This document shows positions 1 to 7,550 of a DNA stretch of 52,940 bases, piece by piece. Each line of letters opens with the position of its first letter. Position 1 is the stretch's first letter. The stretch is from the NCBI GenBank assembly GCA_028066355.1, contig JALCBP010000012.1:1-52940 (forward strand). The letters are read 5' to 3'. The notes beneath the pieces were generated by a model that searched no databases, was not told the DNA's origin, and was given only the letters and a program-made list of their open reading frames with translations. A program made the translations under genes and the position numbers. This stretch comes from UBA1268 sp002694955 (GTDB lineage: Bacteria; Planctomycetota; Planctomycetia; Pirellulales; UBA1268).

Positions 1-188
1 GAGAAGAATATTATCAGACAACAGATGAAGATCGCGAACGAGTGAAGGGTGAGGCCGAAATAATTGTGGCAAAACAACGAAATGGACCTATTGGTGATAT
101 CAAACTCCTGTGGCAACACGACTACACACGATTTGTAAATCTCGAACACCGCCCTTATGACGAATTCGAACAATTCTCTGACTTCTAG
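1..188 (+). CDS. dnaB: Replicative DNA helicase DnaB, C-terminal end (5' truncated)
   Basis: An open frame enters from the window edge (first full codon at position 3) and ends at TAG 186-188, giving 61 residues. It contains GEAEIIVAKQRNGPIGDIKL, the typical last beta-strands of the RecA-like domain of DnaB helicases, followed by a short acidic tail ending FSDF. DnaB is the hexameric helicase that unwinds DNA ahead of the replisome. Only the extreme C-terminus is present, so Walker motifs cannot be checked. A hairpin follows three bases after the stop. Confidence 0.85.
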   Translation, partial: EEYYQTTDEDRERVKGEAEIIVAKQRNGPIGDIKLLWQHDYTRFVNLEHRPYDEFEQFSDF

Positions 189-191
189 ATC

Positions 192-228
192 GAGGTGATT
201 CAGGCAGCCCTGCAGGAGCAATTACCTC
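192..228 (+). terminator. Hairpin just after dnaB, possible terminator
   Basis: GAGGTGATT (192-200) pairs with AATTACCTC (220-228), nine pairs including one G-T wobble. A small inner CAGG/CCTG stem lies in the loop. It starts three bases after the dnaB stop. The following sequence is A-rich rather than T-rich, so it is not a canonical intrinsic terminator. Confidence 0.4.
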
Positions 229-256
229 AACTAAAAAACTGTTCTTAGGCGACGAA

Positions 257-1615
257 ATGGCGTCATCACAAAACCACCTTACCTCGCGACGAGGGGTGCT
301 GCGATCGACCGGGGCAACTGCAATTTCGGCACTCTTGCACGGGCTGAGGCCATTGGAAGCATTTCGGCCGGCCGTTGCTGAACAGCACGGCGAACTCGGT
401 CTTGGCGTGATCGGCTGCCGCTATCAAGGCTCGGTCATTGCCGGACTTGCCAAAATCCACGGTCGTCTTCTCGCTATGGCTGATGTTGATGGCTCCGTTC
501 GCGACCTCTCCGCGATTGATCCCTCCGTCGAAAAGCAGACGGGACTTTCGCCAGAATCGATTTATGAGGGTGTCGATCGACATGAGGACTACCGACGACT
601 CCTCGACGACCGTCGGATCCACGTAATTTTGATTGGCGCTCCCGACCACTGGCATGCCGGCATGTTGATCGACGCTTTGAAGGCTGGAAAAGACGTCTAT
701 GTTGAGAAGCCGATCACGCTGACAATCGATGAAGGCAAGCAGATTCGCAAAGTCATTAAGACTACTGGCGGGATTGTGCAGGTCGGTAGTTGGCAGCGGA
801 GTGACCACCGCTTCCGTACTGCCGTGGAAATGGTCCATGCTGGACGGATCGGTCAACTCAGACGGATAGAGGTTGCACTCGGTAGCAACGCGATGGGTGG
901 ACCATTTGCTACGACCACCGCTCCTAATAACCTCAACTGGGATCGCTGGCTGGGGCAAGCGCCTCTCGTGCCTTACACCAAAGAACGCTGCCACTACACG
1001 TTTCGTTGGTGGTTTGACTACGCCGGCGGAAAGATGACCGATCATGGTGCCCATCATCTCGACATCGCCCAGTGGGCGATTGGCACCGATCCGATTGAAG
1101 TGATTCCAGAAGCGACAATACCGCAGGTCAACAACGGCTACAACGTGCCCACCGCATTTCGCGTGCTGTTTCGGTATCCCAACGATATGGAGATGCTCGT
1201 CACTGACACCGGCCGCAATGGTATCCTGTTTGAGGGCAGCGAAGGCCGCATCTTCGTAAACCGGGGCTCGCTAAGTGGGGTACCCGTCGACGATCTGGTT
1301 GAGCAACCACTGCCTCGCGAGGCGTTCGGGCTTTACGAATTCGACAATCTCAACCGACCAGAGCGATCTGGTAAGATCGAGGCGATTGTGAATCACATGG
1401 GTAATTTCTTCGACTGCGTCGCGGCTCGCAGGCAACCAATCTCTGATGTAGAGAGTCAACACCGTTCGGCAACTACCTGCCACCTGGGCAACATTGCCTG
1501 TCGTCTTGGACGACCACTGAACTGGAACGCCACCATCGAAAAGTTTGTGGCTGATGAAGAGGCAAATCGTTTTCTACGCAGGCCACAACGAAAGGGATAT
1601 GAGGTTTCGGCATGA
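257..1615 (+). CDS. Tat-exported Gfo/Idh/MocA-family oxidoreductase
   Basis: 452 residues. The N-terminus carries a twin-arginine signal (SRRGVLRS, about residues 10-17) and a short hydrophobic stretch, so export by the Tat pathway is predicted. The NAD(P)-binding Rossmann part begins with LGVIGCRYQGS (about 49-59). The EKP motif typical of the family (EKPITLTIDEG) is near residue 151, and the C-terminal alpha/beta domain has DHGAHHLDIAQWA. Such enzymes oxidise or reduce sugars, cyclitols and their derivatives, and planctomycetes have many secreted copies. The substrate cannot be deduced. The stop overlaps the start of the next gene by four bases (ATGA), so the two are probably co-translated. 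By sampled lines this gene pair is richer in GC (about 57%) than the rest of the window. Confidence 0.88.
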   Translation: MASSQNHLTSRRGVLRSTGATAISALLHGLRPLEAFRPAVAEQHGELGLGVIGCRYQGSVIAGLAKIHGRLLAMADVDGSVRDLSAIDPSVEKQTGLSPESIYEGVDRHEDYRRLLDDRRIHVILIGAPDHWHAGMLIDALKAGKDVYVEKPITLTIDEGKQIRKVIKTTGGIVQVGSWQRSDHRFRTAVEMVHAGRIGQLRRIEVALGSNAMGGPFATTTAPNNLNWDRWLGQAPLVPYTKERCHYTFRWWFDYAGGKMTDHGAHHLDIAQWAIGTDPIEVIPEATIPQVNNGYNVPTAFRVLFRYPNDMEMLVTDTGRNGILFEGSEGRIFVNRGSLSGVPVDDLVEQPLPREAFGLYEFDNLNRPERSGKIEAIVNHMGNFFDCVAARRQPISDVESQHRSATTCHLGNIACRLGRPLNWNATIEKFVADEEANRFLRRPQRKGYEVSA

Positions 1616-2538
1616 GAACCACGCTTAGCCGCCGTACCTGGATGAGTTCTGCTACAGCTGCAGTTGGAACAGCCGCTTTAGCTGTTGAGGAATCGGTGAC
1701 TAATCACTGGCGTCCCAACTATATCCTCTCGTCGGCACTCTACGGGCCTGCTACGCTCCCCGAAATCTTGCCTGAAGTTGCCAAGACTGGCGCCACATCA
1801 ATTGATCTGTGGCCAAAACCACACGGCACACAGCGAGAGGAAATTGAAAGCCGTGGTGTCGAACAGGTGCAGCAGCTGCTTGAAAAACATGACGTGCGAC
1901 TCGGCGGCATTGCCTGCTACCGGCCTGGGGCTTTCAAACTTGACTCTGAGCTTGCGGTTGTGAGACAGCTAGGCGATGCGGAAACCGTCTTGGTCACCAT
2001 GGCTCCGGGCGACTGCACGCTCTGTGGCAAGCCTCTCGATGCTGCAATTCAAGCGTTTCTCAGCAAGCTTAGTCCCGCAATCAAACAAGCCGAGTCAGGA
2101 GCAGGCATCATTGCAATTGAAAACCACTCCAACTCGCTACTGAACTCACCCGAGTCAATCCGGCGATTCACCACATTAGTAGAGAGTGACCACATAGGAA
2201 TTGCCCTCGCCCCACACCATCTTCCTCAAGATGGCAATCTGCTGGCCGACCTAGCAGGTGACGCAGGCTCAGCAGTCAAGTTCGTCTATGCCCAGCAATA
2301 TGGCAATGGGTCTTCAGAGCAGCTTCCCAAGAAGGAGGAATTGCTTCAGATGCCAGGCCGTGGCAGCCTCGACTTCAAACCTCTGATGCAACAACTGTCG
2401 TCGCAACGGTTCAATGGTCCGGTAGAGATCTTCATGCACCCCGTGCCACGAGGTGTGCCGATTCTGAACTCGATCGCTGAGATCACCGCAGCGGTCAGGG
2501 CAGCTAGAGCATATCTCGATGGCCTGCTAGCATCATGA
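1612..2538 (+). CDS. Tat-exported sugar phosphate isomerase/epimerase-like TIM barrel
   Basis: 308 residues. A twin-arginine-type leader (LSRRTWMSSATAAVGTAAL, about 5-23) is followed by a xylose-isomerase-like/AP-endonuclease-2-like TIM barrel, with LGGIACYRPGAF, IAIENHSNS and a C-terminal FNGPVEIFMHP strand. Family members isomerise or epimerise keto sugars and often sit next to Gfo/Idh/MocA dehydrogenases, as here. The ATG overlaps the upstream stop (ATGA). A cytosolic sugar-phosphate role is unlikely if export occurs, so free sugars or cyclitols are more plausible substrates. The family call is good and the exact reaction is unknown. Confidence 0.8.
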   Translation: MRTTLSRRTWMSSATAAVGTAALAVEESVTNHWRPNYILSSALYGPATLPEILPEVAKTGATSIDLWPKPHGTQREEIESRGVEQVQQLLEKHDVRLGGIACYRPGAFKLDSELAVVRQLGDAETVLVTMAPGDCTLCGKPLDAAIQAFLSKLSPAIKQAESGAGIIAIENHSNSLLNSPESIRRFTTLVESDHIGIALAPHHLPQDGNLLADLAGDAGSAVKFVYAQQYGNGSSEQLPKKEELLQMPGRGSLDFKPLMQQLSSQRFNGPVEIFMHPVPRGVPILNSIAEITAAVRAARAYLDGLLAS

Positions 2539-2869
2539 GGCCTAGGAGGTGATTCACGAAAGAGCATCCCGTTGAGCGGTGGCTCCTTCAACCATCGCTT
2601 CCTGTTCACAAACCCGATATAAGCAGCACGTCTAAAGCTACCACAGGATTTTCACAAAACGCTGCAACTTTAGAAACTGGTTGGTGCGAGACGCATGTTG
2701 TCTGGCGGCAACGCGATGTCTCATTCGGTCACGGGAAACGAAGCCAAAAAATAAACCACCCTGTGTACATTTCTCGCTCATTGCCAAAACTTGGAATTCA
2801 ATCTCGCACAAAAGCATCTACAAGGAGCACCGCCTTTGGCCGTATTGATAAACTAGCTGATATTGTCCG
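2539..2869. other. Convergent intergenic region, no gene seen
   Basis: 331 bases between the isomerase-like gene (plus) and pheT (minus). I see no supported ORF and no T-tailed terminator. A weak interrupted hairpin pairs GAGAC (2688-2692) with GTCTC (2718-2722), with an inner GTTG/CAAC. A perfect Shine-Dalgarno-like AGGAGGTGAT at 2545-2554 is not followed by a usable start. Confidence 0.5.
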
Positions 2870-4954
2870 TTATCTTCTAAGTGCCGCGCCGACACGGTCT
2901 TGGCAGGCACTTACCATGGCTTCTACAAAAGAGTTCGCCTGTTCAGCCGACAGTGTTTGTTTGAAACTCCTGAGGCGGATTGATACAACCACACTTTTCT
3001 TGTCTTCGCCAAGACGGTCAGCATCTCTCCAAATTTGACCAATGCGAACACTTTCCAAGGCATCACATTGCGTTGATTCAATCGCAGCACGTATTGACGA
3101 CCATGAAGTTGATTCATCCACAACAAGATTCATGTCACGATCAATCGACGGAAAACTGCTCGGCGAAAAGAGTATTGGCTCATGCTTTGTTGTAAACTCA
3201 AGTCCATCTAGTCGAAGCTCTATTCCGACTGAATCTATATCAAGACCACACATTTTCATGACGTCTGATGAAAACTCACCAACAACGCCGATCCTGCGAC
3301 TACTCTCGCCCGAACGATGAAACAGAATCTCAGCAGAACGACCTGCCTGCATGACCTCAGACTCAAACGGATAATACGTAAGCCCGCATTCGACTCCAGT
3401 GTGCGAATTCATATGCTCTGCAGATGAACATTCTTTCAATCCCAACCGTTCAAGAATAGCCGCAGCGAAACCTTTTCCGTGAAAAAAGTCACCTCCTGTT
3501 ACCAACGCAAGCAACAAAGGCTCTTCTATTGGCGTTGTTCCTTCCGACGCATCACTTTCACGATGAAGATAGCAATGTGCAATCTCGAAGAGATCACCAT
3601 GAGAAGATCCTGAGCTAAGACTGTTCGACCGTGCTTCCAGTAAACTTGGCAGTAGGGTACGGCGGAGTCTATCTGCCCCTTGAACCAAAGGGGGGCTGCA
3701 CGCGAGCGCTGGAGCGGTCCCCCAAGGACTACTCAATTCTTCAAATCTTTCACCAATGACACTTCGTGTCATTGCTTCACAAAAACCAGCAGCAACACAA
3801 GATTCAGTTACTATACGCACCATGCGTTCACGTGGTGAACGCTGGACAGGAATAGCCGATATCGGAATATTCTCGGGCACGCAATCGTACCCTTCGATGC
3901 GAGCAACTTCCTCAACGAGATCGATTTCTCGCGTGCAGTCACGTCGCCATGTTGGAGCAAGCCAACGTGTTATATCCGCCGCTGACTGTTGTTCAACAAA
4001 GCCAAGAGATTGAAGGATCTCCCGTTGGCGTTGATCAGGAATTGAAACACCGAGAACCTGTTCCACACGATCCATGCGTAAATCAATAGTGGCCTGGCTT
4101 GAATTAAGTCTTCCTGCCTGAATCACTGGGGCAGCGAAAGTACCACCAGCGAGATCAAGAATAAGTTCTACTGCCCTGTTACCTGCCCATTCCACCGCAG
4201 CCGGATCAGGCCCACGTTCAAATCGATATGATGATGGACTCCCTAAAACCAAAGCACGAGCAGCGGACCGTACAGGCAGGGGGGCAAATTGGGCTGACTC
4301 AATGAGAACATCTGTTGTCTCAAGCGAGATTTCGGTCTCAGCGCCTCCCATTACTCCTGCAATGGCCACAGCTTTCTTCGCATCTGAGACAACACACATC
4401 TCGGATGTCAGTTTGTACTCCTTGTGGTTGATTGCAACGAATGATTCACCTTCTGTTGCCCGCCGAACAACGATGCTATCACCGCTTAGGCGAGAAAGAT
4501 CGAAGGCGTGTAAAGGCTGACCGCACTCAAGCATGACGTAATTTGTGACATCGACAACGTTGTTCACACTTGCAACACCAACAGCCTCAAGACGACGAAC
4601 GAGCCAGTCCGGACTTGGGCCAACAGTCACACCACGAATTAGACGTGCCGTATAGAAAGGGCACATGTCCGGTGCGTCGATTGCCACCGTGAAAGAATGT
4701 GAAGCTTTTTGGCCTGCAACTTGAGCCGTTGGTATTTTAAGGGGACGCTGAAACAAAACGGAAACTTCTCGTGCAATCCCTATATGACCAAGACAATCTG
4801 GACGATTGCTCGTCACTTCGAGATCAACAGCCGTATCACTATCAACTGTTTTTGTTGACTCATGATTCAGCCCTGAAAGAAGAAGTCGCTCTGCCAACAC
4901 ATCGACTTCTGGCAAGTCAACATAATCTGAAAGCCAATCTAAGGACACAATCAT
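2870..4954 (-). CDS. pheT: Phenylalanyl-tRNA synthetase beta subunit, short form
   Basis: 694 residues. PheT pairs with PheS to make the (alpha-beta)2 enzyme that charges tRNA-Phe. The N-terminus (MIVSLDWLSDYVDLPEV) leads straight into the B1/B5 core (LEVTSNRPDCLGHIGIAREV), so the EMAP/OB-fold tRNA-binding domain that normally lies near residues 40-150 of the about 790-residue bacterial form is absent. The B3/B4 editing region (VTNYVMLECGQPLHAFDLSRL), the B5 region and a C-terminal ferredoxin-fold anticodon-binding domain (FPSIDRDMNLVVDESTSW to the end) are present. The start overlaps the pheS stop by four bases. It is the last gene of the infC-rpmI-rplT-pheS-pheT operon. Confidence 0.96.
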   Translation of the reverse strand: MIVSLDWLSDYVDLPEVDVLAERLLLSGLNHESTKTVDSDTAVDLEVTSNRPDCLGHIGIAREVSVLFQRPLKIPTAQVAGQKASHSFTVAIDAPDMCPFYTARLIRGVTVGPSPDWLVRRLEAVGVASVNNVVDVTNYVMLECGQPLHAFDLSRLSGDSIVVRRATEGESFVAINHKEYKLTSEMCVVSDAKKAVAIAGVMGGAETEISLETTDVLIESAQFAPLPVRSAARALVLGSPSSYRFERGPDPAAVEWAGNRAVELILDLAGGTFAAPVIQAGRLNSSQATIDLRMDRVEQVLGVSIPDQRQREILQSLGFVEQQSAADITRWLAPTWRRDCTREIDLVEEVARIEGYDCVPENIPISAIPVQRSPRERMVRIVTESCVAAGFCEAMTRSVIGERFEELSSPWGTAPALACSPPLVQGADRLRRTLLPSLLEARSNSLSSGSSHGDLFEIAHCYLHRESDASEGTTPIEEPLLLALVTGGDFFHGKGFAAAILERLGLKECSSAEHMNSHTGVECGLTYYPFESEVMQAGRSAEILFHRSGESSRRIGVVGEFSSDVMKMCGLDIDSVGIELRLDGLEFTTKHEPILFSPSSFPSIDRDMNLVVDESTSWSSIRAAIESTQCDALESVRIGQIWRDADRLGEDKKSVVVSIRLRSFKQTLSAEQANSFVEAMVSACQDRVGAALRR

Positions 4955-6000
4955 GCCTGCCCCCGATCATGAAACTGCTCGAGAAATCGAATGTCGTTTC
5001 GATAGAAGTCTCGGATATCCGCGACACCAAAACGGCGAGCAGCAATTCGCTCCACACCCAAACCAAAAGCGAATCCACAAACCTCATTTGGATCGTAACC
5101 AACAGCATGAAGAACAGACGGATCGACCATTCCTGCCCCACCCATTTCAATCCAGCGGCCATTCCACTCCATATCAACTTCTACGCTTGGCTCAGTGAAA
5201 GGAAAGAAGGAAGGCCGAAACCGAACACGCACATCACCACCGAGAAAACTTGAAGCGAAAGACCGAAGCACACTCTTCAGATGGGCCATGGTTATACCAG
5301 GCTCGACAAGAAGACCTTCGACCTGATGGAACATAGGGTAATGGGTTGCGTCAGCTGTATCCGGCCGATAGACACGACCCAATGAAACTATTCGAAGCGG
5401 TGGCTTTCTTTGCTCCATCACACGTATCTGTACGGTACTCGTCTGCGAACGCAAAAGTAGTGACTGGTCAGAATTTGCTACGGCGATATAGAAATTGTCT
5501 AGTGGATCACGAGCAGGATGCTCATTTGGTATTGCCAAGGCCTCAAAGTTGTGCCACTGGTCCTCAACTTCCGGCCCATCCACAGCTTCAAATCCTAGAT
5601 TAGCCATGATCGAAGACACCCGGCGGATTGTCTGGGTGATTGGGTGCACACGACCAAAGCGAACGGGGTTTCCCGGAAGTGTCACATCGATCTGCTCTAC
5701 ACACTTCGCTTTCTTTGATGGTGCCTCGACTCGCTCAGAGGCTTGGCGGAACAATGCTTCAACAGATTTTTTTGCGGCATTGAACTGCCGACCGCCCACC
5801 GGCTTATCTTCACTGCCAAGCCTACCAAGGCCTTTTTGCAATGCCTTGAGGCGTCCGTTTTTAGCGCCTAGAAAAACGACACGCGCTGCCTCCAGAGATT
5901 CTGAATCAACTGCGTCCGCAAGGACTTTTTCTGCCTCAGAGCGCAGACTCTCAAGATCAGCGACAAAAGCATCAAGATTGAGATTTGTCACGAGCGGCAA
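4951..6000 (-). CDS. pheS: Phenylalanyl-tRNA synthetase alpha subunit
   Basis: 349 residues, close to the usual length. It is the catalytic class II subunit. The N-terminal coiled coil is followed by class II motifs: HPITQTIRRVSSIMANLGFE, motif 2 around LRSQTSTVQIRVM and RFRPSFFPFTEPSVEVD, and motif 3 as GFAFGLGVERIAARRFG. The GAGMVDPSVLHAVGYDP segment is typical of bacterial PheS. It lies 36 bases after rplT and overlaps pheT by ATGA, so it is co-transcribed with the ribosomal protein genes upstream. Confidence 0.97.
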   Translation of the reverse strand: MPLVTNLNLDAFVADLESLRSEAEKVLADAVDSESLEAARVVFLGAKNGRLKALQKGLGRLGSEDKPVGGRQFNAAKKSVEALFRQASERVEAPSKKAKCVEQIDVTLPGNPVRFGRVHPITQTIRRVSSIMANLGFEAVDGPEVEDQWHNFEALAIPNEHPARDPLDNFYIAVANSDQSLLLRSQTSTVQIRVMEQRKPPLRIVSLGRVYRPDTADATHYPMFHQVEGLLVEPGITMAHLKSVLRSFASSFLGGDVRVRFRPSFFPFTEPSVEVDMEWNGRWIEMGGAGMVDPSVLHAVGYDPNEVCGFAFGLGVERIAARRFGVADIRDFYRNDIRFLEQFHDRGQA

Positions 6001-6036
6001 ACCGTAATAGGGAACTTCGTACAGCAGACATGCGGA

Positions 6037-6411
6037 CTATGCGACAACCGCTTCCGGCAAGCCAAGACCTTCTCGAACCTGACTTACGACAACATCAAAC
6101 CCGGTTGGATCAAGGACTGCCATTTCAGCAAGTGTTCGGCGGTCTAGTTCACAACCAATTTTCTCAAGCCCCGAAATAAATTGACTGTAGCGCAAACCAC
6201 GTTCACGACACGCTGCATTAATTCTGATAATCCAGAGGCGTCGAAAGTCTCGCTTCCGGCGACGACGATCTCGTTTGGCGAATACTCCGGCTCGAATTAT
6301 GGACTCTTTGGCCGTACGCAGCAGACGTCGACGACCGCCGACTGATCCCTTGACTCGCTTTAGCAATCGCCGCTTGGCACGCAACCGTGGGACAGCATTT
6401 TTAGTTCGCAT
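6037..6411 (-). CDS. rplT: 50S ribosomal protein L20
   Basis: 124 residues, very basic. It has the L20 hallmarks VKGSVGGRRRLLRTAKESI and RDRRRRKRDFRRLWIIRINA. L20 binds 23S rRNA early in 50S assembly. In other bacteria it also represses translation of this operon by binding the leader of rpmI or infC. The 91-base gap to rpmI and the 92-base gap between rpmI and infC are where such a site would lie, but I could not identify one by eye. Confidence 0.97.
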   Translation of the reverse strand: MRTKNAVPRLRAKRRLLKRVKGSVGGRRRLLRTAKESIIRAGVFAKRDRRRRKRDFRRLWIIRINAACRERGLRYSQFISGLEKIGCELDRRTLAEMAVLDPTGFDVVVSQVREGLGLPEAVVA

Positions 6412-6502
6412 TGGAAAACCTTTTCAACTTTTTGAATCTCTAAAATTTGGTAATTGGCATCTTGCACAAGCTACAAATCAAAAAATACCACTTACGTGAT
6501 TT

Positions 6503-6706
6503 CTAGTAACTATTTGAAGCAAGTGCTTCAACGATATTTGCGGTATCAGACTTATCTAAAACGCCGGTACCACGAAGATTGCGTTTTCTTTTTGCTGAGA
6601 CACGGACCTGAAGATGACTAGTCCCACTACGACGGTGCTTTACTTTACCTTTCGCTGTCACTCGAAATCTCTTTTTGGTCCCTTTGTGTGTTTTTTGCTT
6701 TGGCAT
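6503..6706 (-). CDS. rpmI: 50S ribosomal protein L35
   Basis: 67 residues. It opens MPKQKTHKGTKKRFRVTAKG and continues with HRRSGTSHL, the standard L35 pattern. It is a small basic structural protein of the large subunit. It sits between infC and rplT in the conserved IF3-L35-L20 order, on the same strand. Confidence 0.96.
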   Translation of the reverse strand: MPKQKTHKGTKKRFRVTAKGKVKHRRSGTSHLQVRVSAKRKRNLRGTGVLDKSDTANIVEALASNSY

Positions 6707-6798
6707 GGGTCTTCTCTCTTAATTCTACTTTGTATTTTGTTCTATAAATACCATTCCACTGATAAAGCTGACTTGCTAACAGCAGAAAACTTTAATGC

Positions 6799-7299
6799 TT
6801 ATTTGGGTGCTAAGGTGCAGATAAGCCTGCGTCCAGTCTGTTGGGGTGGTGATTCTACCTTGCCAATCTCTTCGAGTTGCTCGATGACGTGCTGCATGAT
6901 CCTCTGCCCCTCATCGATATGAGCCATCTCTCTTCCACGAAATATTACTGAGACCGTCACTTTATCTTTATGGCCTAAAAAGGTTCGGGCTTTATTAATC
7001 TTAAATTCAATGTCGTGTTCACCAGTCTTTGGACGTAATCGAATCTCCTTGAGTTTTGTCTGATGAACGTGCGTCTTATGTTGTTTCTTCTTTTGTTGGT
7101 ACTTAAATTTTCCATAGTCCATGATCCTGCATACAGGCGGACGTTCATTCGGGGCTACTTCAACCAAATCGAGTCCCGCCGTCCGTGCCTCGGACAACGC
7201 ATCGTCGGTTGGAATAATACCCAACTGAGCTCCATCTGCAGATATCACACGGATCGGGGAAATCCGAATTTGTTCATTGATGCGTTGCTGTTTCTCGAT
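6799..7299 (-). CDS. infC: Translation initiation factor IF-3, probable ATC start
   Basis: IF-3 prevents early 50S joining and proofreads the start codon. Seen here: RINEQIRISPIRVISADG at the N-terminus, NERPPVCRIMDYGKFKYQQ in the linker region, and the C-terminal domain with FRGREMAHIDEGQRIM. The longest ATG ORF begins at 7320 but has only a weak ribosome site. An in-frame ATC at 7299-7297 lies nine bases after GGAG (7312-7309) and yields an N-terminus that starts five residues before RINEQIR, close to the usual IF-3 start. Rare AUU/AUC starts in infC are known in other bacteria and let IF-3 repress its own synthesis. I chose ATC by inference; 7320 remains possible. Confidence 0.93.
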   Translation of the reverse strand: MEKQQRINEQIRISPIRVISADGAQLGIIPTDDALSEARTAGLDLVEVAPNERPPVCRIMDYGKFKYQQKKKQHKTHVHQTKLKEIRLRPKTGEHDIEFKINKARTFLGHKDKVTVSVIFRGREMAHIDEGQRIMQHVIEQLEEIGKVESPPQQTGRRLICTLAPK

Positions 7300-7487
7300 G
7301 GCCAAAAACTCCAAACCCATGCTGGCTGATGCCTGGCGGGCTGGACATTCCCACGCACCTTACACCACGGCACAGCTCCTTTTACTTGTAAATTTAGGAA
7401 CCAGCGATGCAGTGCAGCGACTTCGAGCCTGGCTTGTGTCATTCAGACCAAGGGTTCCAACCGAAGATCCCTAGTATTCCAGCAGAG

Positions 7488-7515
7488 ATAGGGCGTAGTC
7501 AAGCGGTGGCCCTAT
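7488..7515 (-). terminator. Hairpin between the secreted-protein gene and infC
   Basis: ATAGGGC (7488-7494) and GCCCTAT (7509-7515) form a perfect seven-base-pair stem with a 14-base loop. It lies 36 bases downstream of the stop at 7551 and about 170 bases upstream of infC. There is no T-run after it on the minus strand, so it may instead be part of the infC leader. Confidence 0.35.
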
Positions 7516-7550
7516 GTTTCGATGCCTGAGAGGTCTTGTCACGAGAAACC

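Noticed and set aside
266..1057. Long antisense ORF (263 codons) inside the Gfo/Idh/MocA gene
   Set aside because: The sense strand has clear family motifs along its whole length; the antisense frame shows none and is a shadow of GC-rich coding sequence.
2545..2554. Perfect Shine-Dalgarno-like AGGAGGTGAT after the isomerase gene
   Set aside because: No start codon at a workable distance; the only nearby frame (from a TTG about 22 bases on) ends after 16 codons.
4771..5253. Plus-strand ORF of 160 codons across the pheT/pheS junction
   Set aside because: It lies entirely antisense to two certain genes and has no domain signature.
7488..7550. tRNA-like look of the segment starting ATAGGGCGTAGTCAAGCGG
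   Set aside because: The D-arm resembles a tRNA, but no anticodon or T-arm can be folded and the acceptor arms pair better as a simple hairpin.
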